Source: JACVRW01 sp963734365
GTDB taxonomy: Bacteria; Actinomycetota; Thermoleophilia; Solirubrobacterales; Thermoleophilaceae
Length of the DNA stretch: 64,000 nt
NCBI GenBank assembly: GCA_963734365.1
Contig: CAVTGV010000002.1
Span: 248,001 to 312,000, forward strand
Reading direction: 5' to 3'
Each line of letters begins with the position of its first letter. Positions within the stretch are counted from its first letter, which is position 1. Positions 52,779 through 61,083 of this stretch are shown here, piece after piece. Made by a program: the position numbers and the translations under genes. The notes below the pieces were generated by a model. The model was not told the origin of the DNA. It worked only from the letters and a program-made list of their open reading frames with translations, and did not search any database.

Positions 52779-53857
52779 GCTGCCTCGGCCAGCACCGCTC
52801 GGGTGTCCGCCGCCGCGCGCCGCCACGACACCCGTTGCACCGCCTCCCCGCCGGCCGACACCAGGCGCGCGCGCAGCTCCGGTTCGCGCTCGAGCCGCAG
52901 CAGGGCGTCGGCCAGGGCGCCTTCGTCGCCGCGGGGCACCCGCAGCGCGCCCTCGGCCAGCGTCTCGTCGAACACCGGAAGATCCGAGACCAGCGCCGGC
53001 GTGCCGCGGGCGATCGCCTCGAGCGGCGTGAAGCCGAAGCCCTCCTCCTCCGAGACGCACACCACGGCGAGCGCGTCTCGGTAGAGCGCCTCCAGCACGG
53101 CGTCGTCCACGAAGCCCAGCACGATGGCTTGACTCTGCTCGAGCTGTGACCGCAGCGGCCCGTCGCCGGCCAGCACCAGGCCGGCCTCGAGGCCCCGAGC
53201 ACGCGCGAGCGCGTGGGCCCGGACCATGAGATCGGGGCGCTTGCGCGGCTCGAGCGCGCCGACGGCCAGGAACCAGGCCTTCGGGAGAGCGGGGGGCAGC
53301 GCTCCTGGCGGCCCAGGCGGGCGTCCCGGGCCCGGAGAAATGGTCCGAATTCGGTCCTCGTCCACGGCCCACTCCTCCACCAACTGGCGAGCCACGGCCG
53401 CGGAGTCCGCGATCAGGCGGGTGGCCCGGCGGGCCTGCCGCCGCGGCCGGGCCGCGCGGTGCCAGGCCCGCTCGTAGCGGCTGAAGTCATGCGGGCGGTG
53501 CTCGAAGCTGAGGTCGTGCACGGTGAGCACCACCGGGACGCCCGGCGAGACCGCCACGGGCGCCACGGCCGGCAGCAGGACCACGTCAGAGCCGGCCACC
53601 AGGCGGTCGAGCCGCGGCCGTCCGGCGAGCGCCGCGGCGCCGAACAGCGCCCGGCTGCCGAGGCGCGAGCCGTGGACCTCGATTCCGTCCGCCGCCAGGT
53701 CGCTTGTCCCCTTCGCCGGCCCTCCGGGCACGAGCACGGCGTAGCGGTCGTCGGGAAAGTCGCGGGCGAGCGGGCTCAGCAGGCCGCGCAGGTAGCGCGC
53801 GATCCCGCGGCTACGAGCCGGATCGCGGAGGCTACGCCCGTCTACCCCGACTCTCAG
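52772..53857 (-). CDS. Glycosyltransferase family 4, apparent CTG start
   Basis: A GT-B enzyme of 361 residues. The family-typical N-terminus (RVGVDGRSLRDPARSRGIARYLRG) is coded just after a CTG at 53857, 12 nt beyond an in-frame TGA, with no ATG, GTG or TTG in the conserved region; the next standard start (GTG 53737) would remove 40 residues. GGTGAGG ends 4 nt before the CTG and would serve as ribosome-binding site. Donor motifs FLAVGALEPRKRPDLMVRAH and SEEEGFGFTPLEAIARGTPALVS are clear. It heads a six-gene operon. Confidence 0.85.
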   Translation of the reverse strand: MRVGVDGRSLRDPARSRGIARYLRGLLSPLARDFPDDRYAVLVPGGPAKGTSDLAADGIEVHGSRLGSRALFGAAALAGRPRLDRLVAGSDVVLLPAVAPVAVSPGVPVVLTVHDLSFEHRPHDFSRYERAWHRAARPRRQARRATRLIADSAAVARQLVEEWAVDEDRIRTISPGPGRPPGPPGALPPALPKAWFLAVGALEPRKRPDLMVRAHALARARGLEAGLVLAGDGPLRSQLEQSQAIVLGFVDDAVLEALYRDALAVVCVSEEEGFGFTPLEAIARGTPALVSDLPVFDETLAEGALRVPRGDEGALADALLRLEREPELRARLVSAGGEAVQRVSWRRAAADTRAVLAEAAW

Positions 53858-53897
53858 GGTGCCTCACCGGTTCGCGGGCCGCGGACGCGGCCCGCAC

Positions 53898-54299
53898 TCA
53901 CGCACGTCGCCGCAGGGCGAGCCCGGAGAGCAGGAACGCCGCTCCGATCGCGGCGAGCATGGTCGCCGGGCCGCCGGTCACCGGCAGCGTGGCCGCACCG
54001 GAAGCCGTGGTCCCGCTCGTGGTCGAGTCGGTGGTGGCGCTGCCCGTGTCGGTGGATCCCGTGGTCCCGGTCACGTCGCCGCTCTGGACGTCGCCGCCGG
54101 ACTGGGTCTGGCCAGTGCTGCCCGAGCCGTCCGAGCCACCCGTTTGGCCGCCTCCGCCGCCGCCTCCCGAATTGTCCTCACCCTGAAACGGGTCGGTGTA
54201 TTGCTCGTCCCCGGCGCTCTGTGCCAGCACGGTCGCTGGAAGAGCGACTGCGACTACGGCGACGAGCGCGAGGGCGAGTAGCCCCCTGATCGTGCGCAT
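53898..54299 (-). CDS. LPXTG-type cell-surface protein, Gly/Ser/Thr-rich
   Basis: A 133-residue secreted protein: signal peptide at 1-26 (LLALALVAVVAVALPATVLA), a low-complexity Gly/Ser/Thr/Asp/Gln middle, then a sorting signal LPVTGG at about 105-110, a hydrophobic segment and the positive tail RRRA. A sortase would anchor it to the wall. No sortase gene is in the window. It lies 40 nt upstream of the CTG-start glycosyltransferase and could share its transcript. Confidence 0.85.
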   Translation of the reverse strand: MRTIRGLLALALVAVVAVALPATVLAQSAGDEQYTDPFQGEDNSGGGGGGGQTGGSDGSGSTGQTQSGGDVQSGDVTGTTGSTDTGSATTDSTTSGTTASGAATLPVTGGPATMLAAIGAAFLLSGLALRRRA

Positions 54300-54362
54300 C
54301 GGAGTATTGGTAGCAGATAGACCTCGGCGGACAGGCCGCCGGCGGCGACGGCAGGCGCGGCC

Positions 54363-54368
54363 TAGACT
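54363..54368 (+). promoter_or_regulatory. -10 element of the TPR-like gene, leaderless-type
   Basis: TAGACT ends 10 nt before the ATG at 54379. Confidence 0.45.
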
Positions 54369-54378
54369 CACGCGCCCA

Positions 54379-54831
54379 ATGTCGTCCCGAGTACCAGCGC
54401 GCGCCGCGCTCGTGGCCGTTGCCTTGGTGGCCTGCGCCTGGCTCGTCGCCGGTCTGCGTGCGAGCGATGCGGAGTCCGACGCGGCCCCCATCGTCCAGGG
54501 CGCGTCGAAGCGGACACCGCCCGGCGAGGTGGCACGCGGCCTGGACCGGTTGCGCGACGCGCGCAGCTTCAACGCGGACAAGGACCCGGAGGTCAACGAG
54601 GTGATCCTCCTGTCGGCGACCGGTAGCGCAGCCGAGTCGCTGAGGCTGGCCGAGCGGGTTGTGACCGAGGAGCCGGGCAACGTGGACACATGGTTTGCGC
54701 TGTGGGCCGCTTCGCTGGCCGCTGGTGAGCGCGAGCGGGCGAACCAGGCGCTCGTCCGGGTGCGCGAGCTCGACCCCCTCAGGGCGCGGATTCTCGAGCG
54801 GCTGGATCCGCGCAGCTCCACCGGGTCGTGA
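54379..54831 (+). CDS. Membrane-anchored small hypothetical protein, TPR-like
   Basis: A 150-residue protein with an N-terminal hydrophobic segment (about 8-26, signal anchor) and a helical C-terminal part, AESLRLAERVVTEEPGNVDTWFALWAASLAAGERERANQALVRVRELDP, which reads like one or two tetratricopeptide repeats. The stop overlaps the next ATG (TGATG), so it is coupled to the glycosyltransferase downstream. Function unknown; a scaffold for the glycan machinery is conceivable. Confidence 0.75.
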   Translation: MSSRVPARAALVAVALVACAWLVAGLRASDAESDAAPIVQGASKRTPPGEVARGLDRLRDARSFNADKDPEVNEVILLSATGSAAESLRLAERVVTEEPGNVDTWFALWAASLAAGERERANQALVRVRELDPLRARILERLDPRSSTGS

Positions 54832-56277
54832 TGTCCGCGGCCACGGACACCGCTCCGGCCGGGGATGCCGTGGCCGGCGGCTCGCCTGCCGGGCGACGGC
54901 TGCACGCCCAGCTGGACTATCCGCTGCCCGACCGGCTGGCCGTGGGCGCCGGCACGGCGGTCTTCGTGTGTGGCTGGTGCTTCTGCCCCACAGCGGGCAT
55001 CCGCTCCCTGTCGCTCGTAGTCGACGGGGAGCTCCAGCCGGTGATGGCCGAGTCGATGCCCCGCGGGGACGTCTTCAAGGCGCTCCATCCCCGAATCGAC
55101 CCCTACGACACCCGCGACCTCGACCGCGATCCGGCTTCCGATGAGGACCCCGAGCTGCGCAGCTTCCGCAGCGGCTTCTGGGGGCTGGTGCGGATCGCCC
55201 CGCGGCCCGGGACGGCCGAGCGGCGCCTGGTGCTGAGGGCGACGCTCGAGGACGGTGAGCGGATCGAGACCGAGCTCGGGCGGATAACGATCCGCGAGCT
55301 CGAGCGCCCCGTCGAAGCCCGGCCTCCCGAGCCGGACGCCGGGCCGTTCGTGGCCGTCTCCATGGCGACCTTCAACCCTCCCCCGGAGCTCCTGCGCCGG
55401 CAGCTGGACTCGATTCGCGCCCAGACCCACCGCAACTGGGTCTGCGTGATCTCAGACGACTGCTCGAGTCCCGAGGGCCTCGCCGCGATCGAGGAGGCGG
55501 TGGCAGGCGACCCGCGCTTTGTCGTCTCGCGCTCTCCGGAGCGGCTGCACTTCTACCGCAACTTCGAGCGCGCGCTGGCCCTGGCTCCGTCCAACGCGGA
55601 CTACGTGGCGATGGCCGATCAGGACGACTCCTGGCACCCGGACAAGCTCGAGACCCTCCTGCGCGAGATCGGCGGCGCCCAGCTCGTGTACAGCGACGCG
55701 CGCATCATCGACCGCGACGGCGAGCTGATCTCCGACACCTACTGGAGCATCCGCCGGCCCAACCACGAGAACCTGCTCTCGCTCCTGATGGCGAACTCCG
55801 TAACGGGGGCGGCCTCCCTGTTCCGGCGCGACCTGCTCGCCTACGCGCTGCCCTTCCCACCGCGCCAGTTCTCGCATTTCCACGACCACTGGGTCGGGCT
55901 GGTGGCTCGGGTCCTCGGCGATGTGGCCTTCGTCGAGCGCCCGCTGTACGACTACGTGCAGCACGGCAGCGCCGTGCTCGGCCACGCCGGAGCCAACTGG
56001 ATGCCGCCGCTGCGGGCCCGGCTCGGCTGGCTCAAGAAGGACCCCAAGGAGCGCGTGCGCAGCTGGCGGCTGCACTACTTCGTCGACTGCTGCCGCCTGA
56101 TGCAGTTCACCACCATCCTCGAGATGCGCTGCGGCTCGGTGATGCCGCGGGCCAACGCCCGCGCATTGCGGCGCTTCCCGAGGGCGGAGCGCTCGCCGCT
56201 CGCGCTGGCCAACCTCGGGCGCCGGGCGGCGCGCGAGCTGCTCGGCGAGTCGGAGACGCTGGGCGCGGAGATCGCGT
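54831..56277 (+). CDS. Glycosyltransferase family 2 with N-terminal accessory domain (5' part of a frameshifted fusion gene)
   Basis: About 482 residues in this frame. Residues ~20-160 form an accessory domain also found in the gene at 61084-62568 (VGAGTAVFVCGWCFCP, VVDGE, FRSGFWGLVRI). The GT2 domain follows: AVSMATFNPPPELLRRQLDSIRAQTHRNWVCVISDDCSS, the DxD-like MADQDDSWHPDKLE, and FHDHWVGLVARVLGDVAFVERPLYDYVQHG. Similarity to the paralog continues to LGAEIA (~56275) and then resumes in another frame, so the reading frame is probably shifted by one extra base near 56277. The uncorrected frame stays open to 57293 as nonsense. Confidence 0.85.
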
Positions 56278-57609
56278 CTGTTCTTCGCCTTCGTGTGGCG
56301 ACGGCTCGTCCTGGCGGCCACCCACGGCCTGGAGCGGCCCCGCCGCCGTCTGCGCATCGACGCGCGCACGCCGATGACCCTGCTCCCCGTGCCGGGCCGG
56401 CGCGACCCCAGCAACGTGGCCGTCGGCACGGTGGGCGCCAAGATCGCCCCGCTCGAGCTGGCCGTCCGCGACGGCGCCCCGGAGCGGGTCAACATCCTGA
56501 TCCCGACCATCGACCTCGAGCACTTCTTCGGGGGCTACATCGCCAAGCTGAACCTGGCCCGGCGGCTGGCCGAGAGGGGAGCGCGGGTACGCATCGTCAC
56601 CGTGGACCCGGTGCCCACCCTGCCCGCCAACTGGAGGCAGAAGCTCGAGTCCTACAGCGGCCTCGCCGGGGTGTTCGAGCGCGTGGAGGTGGAGTTCGGC
56701 CGCGAGTCGCAGGGCGTGGAGGTGAGCCGCTCGGACCGCTTCGTGGCCAGCACCTGGTGGACGGCCCACATCGCGCACAGCGCGCTGGACTCGCTGTCCG
56801 GCGGACGCTTCCTCTACCTGATCCAGGAGTACGAGCCCTTCACCTTCCCGATGGGGACCTACGCCGCGCTGGCCGGCGACTCGTACCGGCTGCCGCACTA
56901 CGGCCTGTTCTCCAGCGAGCTCCTGCGCGACTACTTCCGCCTCCACGGTCTCGGCGTGTTCGCCGCCGGCGCGGACGCGGGCGACGCCGCCTCGACCTCG
57001 TTCCAGAACGCGATCACTCCGGTAGAGCCGCCGTCGGCCGAGCAGCTCGCGCGGCGCGATTCCCGGCGGCTTCTCTTCTACGCGCGTCCGGAGCCGCACG
57101 CGGCCCGCAACATGTTCGAGCTGGGAGTGCTGGCCCTCGGCCGGGCGGTGGAGAAGGGAGCGTTCGGCGTGGGCTGGGAGCTGCGCGGCATCGGCACGGT
57201 CGAGGGCGCACAGCGACTCGAGCTCGGGGGAGGAGCCGCGCTCGACCTGCTGCCGCGCCGGGAGCAGGGCGGTTACGCCGAGATGCTGCGTGAGCACGAC
57301 GTCGGGCTCGCGTTGATGTACACACCCCATCCGAGCCTGGTGCCGATCGAGATGGCGTCGGCCGGAATGCTCACGGTGACGAACTCGTTCGAGAACAAGA
57401 CCCCGCAGGCCATGGGCGCGATCTCGCCCAATCTGATCACCGCCGAACCCAGCCTGGACGGCATTGCCGACGGGCTGGTGGACGCGGCCGCTCGGGTTGG
57501 GGAGCACGAGGCGCGCGCCGCGGGCAGCCACGTGCACTGGAGCCGGGACTGGCGCGACTCGTTCGGGGATGACTTGATGGCTCGCGTCGAGTCGTTTCTC
57601 GAGGCGTGA
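56278..57609 (+). CDS. Glycosyltransferase, GT4-like/WsaF-type (3' part of the frameshifted fusion gene)
   Basis: About 440 residues. It opens with FFAFVWRRLVLAATHGLERPRRRLRIDAR, which matches the tail of the paralogous GT2 (ILWRWLVEILAKASR...WPIDAR), showing it was joined to the upstream part. A GT-B domain follows: ERVNILIPTIDLEHFFGGYIAKLNLARRL, VASTWWTAHIA, FLYLIQEYEPFTFPMGTYAALA, RLLFYARPEPHAARNMFELGVLAL, and LMYTPHPSLVPIEMASAGMLTVTN. This pattern resembles WsaF-type rhamnosyltransferases. If the gene is truly split, translation might begin at GTG 56293. Confidence 0.83.
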   Translation: MFFAFVWRRLVLAATHGLERPRRRLRIDARTPMTLLPVPGRRDPSNVAVGTVGAKIAPLELAVRDGAPERVNILIPTIDLEHFFGGYIAKLNLARRLAERGARVRIVTVDPVPTLPANWRQKLESYSGLAGVFERVEVEFGRESQGVEVSRSDRFVASTWWTAHIAHSALDSLSGGRFLYLIQEYEPFTFPMGTYAALAGDSYRLPHYGLFSSELLRDYFRLHGLGVFAAGADAGDAASTSFQNAITPVEPPSAEQLARRDSRRLLFYARPEPHAARNMFELGVLALGRAVEKGAFGVGWELRGIGTVEGAQRLELGGGAALDLLPRREQGGYAEMLREHDVGLALMYTPHPSLVPIEMASAGMLTVTNSFENKTPQAMGAISPNLITAEPSLDGIADGLVDAAARVGEHEARAAGSHVHWSRDWRDSFGDDLMARVESFLEA

Positions 57610-57625
57610 TCACGCGAACCGGCGG

Positions 57626-58900
57626 ATGACCGGACAGCCGACGGTGCGTCCTCAGCCGCCGGGCGGGCCACGGGCCGAAGGCCACGCCGAATCCCCGTCG
57701 CCGGCGGTGGCTCCGCCGCCGGGAAACCCCCGCTTCCCGCTCTTCGATTCCCTGCGGGCGATCGCTGCGCTGTCGGTGCTGACCTTCCACGTGGCGGCGA
57801 TAGCGGGCGCCCTCGAACGAGGTTTCGCCGGGGATGTCCTGGCGATGCTCAGCCGCGGGGTGATCCTCTTCTTCGTGATCTCCGGCTTCCTGCTGTACCG
57901 CCCCTTCGTGGCGGCGCGCGCGCACGGCCGGCGGCGGCCGGACGCCGTTCGCTACGCCCGGCGCCGGGTGCTGCGAATCGTGCCCGCCTACTGGGTCGCG
58001 CTCACCGTGCTCGCCATCTTCCCCGGGATCCCCGGGGTGTTCACGGACGACTGGTGGCGCTACTACCTGTTCCTGCAGCTCTACTCCGCGGACACGTTCG
58101 GCGGCGGGATCGCCGTGGCCTGGACGCTGTGCGTGGAGGTCTCCTTCTACGTGCTGCTGCCGCTCTTCGCGCTCGGCGTGAGCCGGCTGCCGGCCGGCTC
58201 GGGGCCGCGCGCTTGGCTGCGCGCGGAGATCGTGGCGCTCACTCTCTTCGCCGCGCTCGGCGTGGTCATTCAGGTGGCCGAGGGGCAGCAGGAGGTCTCC
58301 ACCGCGGTGGGCCAGAGCATCCTCGGCCAGTCCACGTGGTTCGCGCTCGGGATGGGGTTGGCCGTGGCGAGCGTTGCCGCCGAGCGCAGCCGGCGCCGGC
58401 CCTGGGCGCTGCGCGTGGTGGCCGAGCGTCCGGGCGTGCTGTGGCTGGGCGCCGCCGCTTCGCTGATCGGACTGGCGCTGCTGCTGCACCCGGGCGGGCT
58501 GCTGGCGATCGCGCAGGCGCTCCAGACCGAGCAGTCGGTGGCAGAGACGCTGGCGGCGATCGCGCTCACAGCCGCCCTCAGCGGCCTGCTCACTCTGCCC
58601 GCGGTGTTCGGCAGCGGCGAGGGCGGCATCCCCCGGCGGGTGCTCGCCGCCGCCCCGCTCGCCTGGCTGGGGCTGATCTCCTACGGGATCTACCTCTGGC
58701 ACCTGCCGCTGGCCCAGCTGATCGGGTTGTCACCGGAGTCGAGCCCGTTCTCGTCCGACGCGGGCCTCGATCTGGTCGGGCGGGTCCCCCAGGGCACCAC
58801 CCCGGTCCTGCTCGCGGCCACGCTGGCGGCCACCGTCGCGGTCGCGGCGGCCAGCTACTACGTGGTGGAGCTGCCCTTCCTGCGCCGCAAGGAGCGCTGA
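57626..58900 (+). CDS. Acyltransferase 3 family (OafA-like) membrane protein
   Basis: A 424-residue protein with ten or so hydrophobic segments. The family motifs are FDSLRAIAALSVLTFHVAAIA (catalytic His), FFVISGFLLYRPF, and RRRVLRIVPAYWVALT; GIYLWHLPLAQLIG is near the C-terminus. It would O-acetylate a glycan during or after export. The ATG at 57626 is 17 nt behind the fusion glycosyltransferase gene. It converges with the ABC permease gene (4 nt gap). Confidence 0.93.
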   Translation: MTGQPTVRPQPPGGPRAEGHAESPSPAVAPPPGNPRFPLFDSLRAIAALSVLTFHVAAIAGALERGFAGDVLAMLSRGVILFFVISGFLLYRPFVAARAHGRRRPDAVRYARRRVLRIVPAYWVALTVLAIFPGIPGVFTDDWWRYYLFLQLYSADTFGGGIAVAWTLCVEVSFYVLLPLFALGVSRLPAGSGPRAWLRAEIVALTLFAALGVVIQVAEGQQEVSTAVGQSILGQSTWFALGMGLAVASVAAERSRRRPWALRVVAERPGVLWLGAAASLIGLALLLHPGGLLAIAQALQTEQSVAETLAAIALTAALSGLLTLPAVFGSGEGGIPRRVLAAAPLAWLGLISYGIYLWHLPLAQLIGLSPESSPFSSDAGLDLVGRVPQGTTPVLLAATLAATVAVAAASYYVVELPFLRRKER

Positions 58901-58904
58901 CCGA

Positions 58905-59747
58905 TCAGAGCTGCTCGGCGATTCTCGGCGCCTCGCGGTTGAAGACCCAGACGGCGTAGATGCAGGTCCCGACGAAGATCAGGAGCGCCGGCAGCAGACG
59001 CAGGTAGCCCCCGGCCACGTCGGCCGGCCCGGGGGCGCTGGGATCGATGACCCACTTGCGGGCCAGCTCGAACGCCGGCGCGAGCGGGTTCAGCAGGATC
59101 CAGTTCTGGAGGCTCTCCGGCACCTTGTCGATCGGGTACAGCACGGGAGTGGCGTAGAAGAGCACCGTGACCATCACGGTCCAGATGATGGCCGTGTCGC
59201 GGTAACGCGGGAACAGCGACGAGACGATCATCGACACGGCCGTTGTGAGCATGAACAGGAACACCAGGAAGACCGGGAACAGAAGCCAGCTCCAGGCGGG
59301 CGTGACCCCGAAGGCCAGGATGAAGACGAACACCACCACGAGGTTCAGGAGCAGGTTGAAGAGCGCCGTGAACACCGCCGCGAGGGGGATCACCAAGCGT
59401 GGGAACTGGGTCTTTCGTACCACGCCCTCCTGGCTCACGATCGAGCTCACGGCAACCATCGTCGCTTCCTGGAAGAAGCTGAACAGCACGATGTTGAAGA
59501 GCAGCAGCACCTCGTAGTTGGGCACCTGCGACCCGATCCGGAAGATCTGAGTGAAGACGGCAAGCAGCACCGCGAACAAGATCAGCGGCCTGGCCAGCGA
59601 CCAGGCATAGCCGAGCACCGTCCCGAAGTAGGTCTTCTTGAACTCGGTGACCGCTGTGAGCCAGAGGAGGTCGAGCGCGCGGCGCCAGCCGCCGCCGAGC
59701 GCCGAGGGGCCGCGAACCTCCCGCAGCTCGACCTGCGCCTCACTCAT
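58905..59747 (-). CDS. wzm: Polysaccharide ABC transporter permease, Wzm-like
   Basis: A 280-residue ABC-2 permease with six hydrophobic segments: TEFKKTYFGTVLGYAWSLARPLILFAVLLAVF, then FRIGSQVPNYEVLLLFNIVLFSFFQEA, and the later ATPVLYPIDKVPESLQNWILLNPLAPAFELAR, all typical of Wzm/TagG/RfbD exporters. It exports a lipid-linked polysaccharide with the ATPase encoded just upstream; the two genes overlap by 8 nt. Downstream it ends 4 nt from the acyltransferase gene. Confidence 0.94.
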   Translation of the reverse strand: MSEAQVELREVRGPSALGGGWRRALDLLWLTAVTEFKKTYFGTVLGYAWSLARPLILFAVLLAVFTQIFRIGSQVPNYEVLLLFNIVLFSFFQEATMVAVSSIVSQEGVVRKTQFPRLVIPLAAVFTALFNLLLNLVVVFVFILAFGVTPAWSWLLFPVFLVFLFMLTTAVSMIVSSLFPRYRDTAIIWTVMVTVLFYATPVLYPIDKVPESLQNWILLNPLAPAFELARKWVIDPSAPGPADVAGGYLRLLPALLIFVGTCIYAVWVFNREAPRIAEQL

Positions 59748-61029
59748 CGCGGCCCTCCTCCACCACGGCCTCGCTGTCCACCCGCACCGACACCAGGCCG
59801 GGAGCGGGATGCGTTCCGTAGACGAGGAAATCGAGCAGCCGCACGATCTGCAGGGCCACGTCACCCTGGTTGCGGTTGCGGCAGATCCAGCCGTTCACGT
59901 GGTAGCGGCCCGGCACGAGCGGGTTTTCGATCTCGCCCGAGATCCGGACCCGCTGGTTGGCGGCGATCCGGTCGAGCTCCGGCTCGTCGATCGAGAGCGT
60001 CTGTGTGAAGCCGAACACCTCGACGCTGTTCTCGTCGAGGAAGTGGAAGCTGAAAACGGGTCGCTCGAGCTCCTCGCGCGCCTCGACCACGAGCTTCAGG
60101 CGAATCGGCTGCCCCTGCTCGATGTTCTCAGTGCGCTCGCCGTCCTCGGTCTCGAGCCAGGCCTCCACCACGCGCGCATGAACGTCCGGTCCCCAGCCCT
60201 CGGCCATGCCACCGGTGTCCTCTCCGGTGCCTCCGAAGTTCTGCCGGTAGTAGTGAAGCGCGGTCTCCTCGGGATCGCCGGTGTAGCCCTGTTCGCCATC
60301 GTGGATCAGCATCGCGCGATCGCACAGGCCCTGGACGGTGGCCATGTCGTGGGTCACGAGAACGATCGTCTTTCCGGCGTCACGCCGCTCCTGGAAGACA
60401 TCCATGCATTTCTGTGAGAAGGAGGCGTCGCCCACGGCCAGCACCTCGTCGATCAGCATGATGTCGGCGTCGGCCTGGACCATCACGGCGAAGGCCAGGC
60501 GCACCAGCATCCCCGAGGAGTAGTTCTTCAGCTTCAGCTCCACGAACTCCTCGAGCTCCGCGAACTCGAGTACCTCGTCGAGCTTCGCCCCGGCCTCGCG
60601 CCGGCTGAGCCCCATCATCACGCCGTTCAGCAGCACGTTCTCGCGCGCGGTGAGGTCCATGTTGAAGCCCACGCCGAGCTCGATGAACGGAGCCAGCCGT
60701 CCCGCCATGCGGATCCGGCCGGCATCGGCGGCGTAGATGCTCGCCATGATCTTCAGGAGGGTGCTCTTTCCCGAGCCGTTTCGCCCGACGATCCCGAAGA
60801 ACTCGCCCTTGTGGACGTCGAAGGAGATCCCGCGCAGCGCGTTCAGCTCGCGGTACTCCATTCGGGTGAGCGGGTGGATGGCCCGCTCCTTCAAGGAGTC
60901 GATGCGGTGCAGCGGGATACGGAAGGTCTTCTCCACGCCACGCGCTTCGATCACGACCGGGCCTTCGGTCGCCCGCGCGCGACTGGGACCGGCCGTCGCC
61001 TCGCCGATGGGTTGATCCACGGAACTCAT
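59740..61029 (-). CDS. wzt: Polysaccharide ABC transporter ATPase with C-terminal glycan-binding domain, Wzt-like
   Basis: A 429-residue protein. The ATPase domain (about 25-270) has Walker A GRNGSGKST (82-90), the RfbB-type insert with PFIELGVGFNMDLTARENV, signature YSSGM, Walker B IMLIDEVLAVGD and the switch VTHDM. Residues ~285-429 are a Wzt C-terminal beta-sandwich, which in E. coli O9a recognises the finished, capped O-antigen. ATG 61029 is preferred because the -10 TAGCGT (61054-61049) overlaps the alternative GTG at 61050. Confidence 0.94.
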   Translation of the reverse strand: MSSVDQPIGEATAGPSRARATEGPVVIEARGVEKTFRIPLHRIDSLKERAIHPLTRMEYRELNALRGISFDVHKGEFFGIVGRNGSGKSTLLKIMASIYAADAGRIRMAGRLAPFIELGVGFNMDLTARENVLLNGVMMGLSRREAGAKLDEVLEFAELEEFVELKLKNYSSGMLVRLAFAVMVQADADIMLIDEVLAVGDASFSQKCMDVFQERRDAGKTIVLVTHDMATVQGLCDRAMLIHDGEQGYTGDPEETALHYYRQNFGGTGEDTGGMAEGWGPDVHARVVEAWLETEDGERTENIEQGQPIRLKLVVEAREELERPVFSFHFLDENSVEVFGFTQTLSIDEPELDRIAANQRVRISGEIENPLVPGRYHVNGWICRNRNQGDVALQIVRLLDFLVYGTHPAPGLVSVRVDSEAVVEEGRDE

Positions 61030-61048
61030 GCTTGGCAAGGGCTGCTGC

Positions 61049-61054
61049 ACGCTA
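61049..61054 (-). promoter_or_regulatory. -10 element of the wzt-wzm operon
   Basis: TAGCGT on the minus strand lies 19 nt before the ATG at 61029, leaving a short leader of about a dozen bases. Confidence 0.4.
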
Positions 61055-61083
61055 GCAGCCCGTCCCCGCCCGGCGCGGCGGCA

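Noticed and set aside
50317..53202. A 961-codon minus-strand frame as one large protein
   Set aside because: Only the last 507 codons (from ATG 51837) encode the polymerase/ligase; the part before is out of frame with the GT2 gene at 51849-52778.
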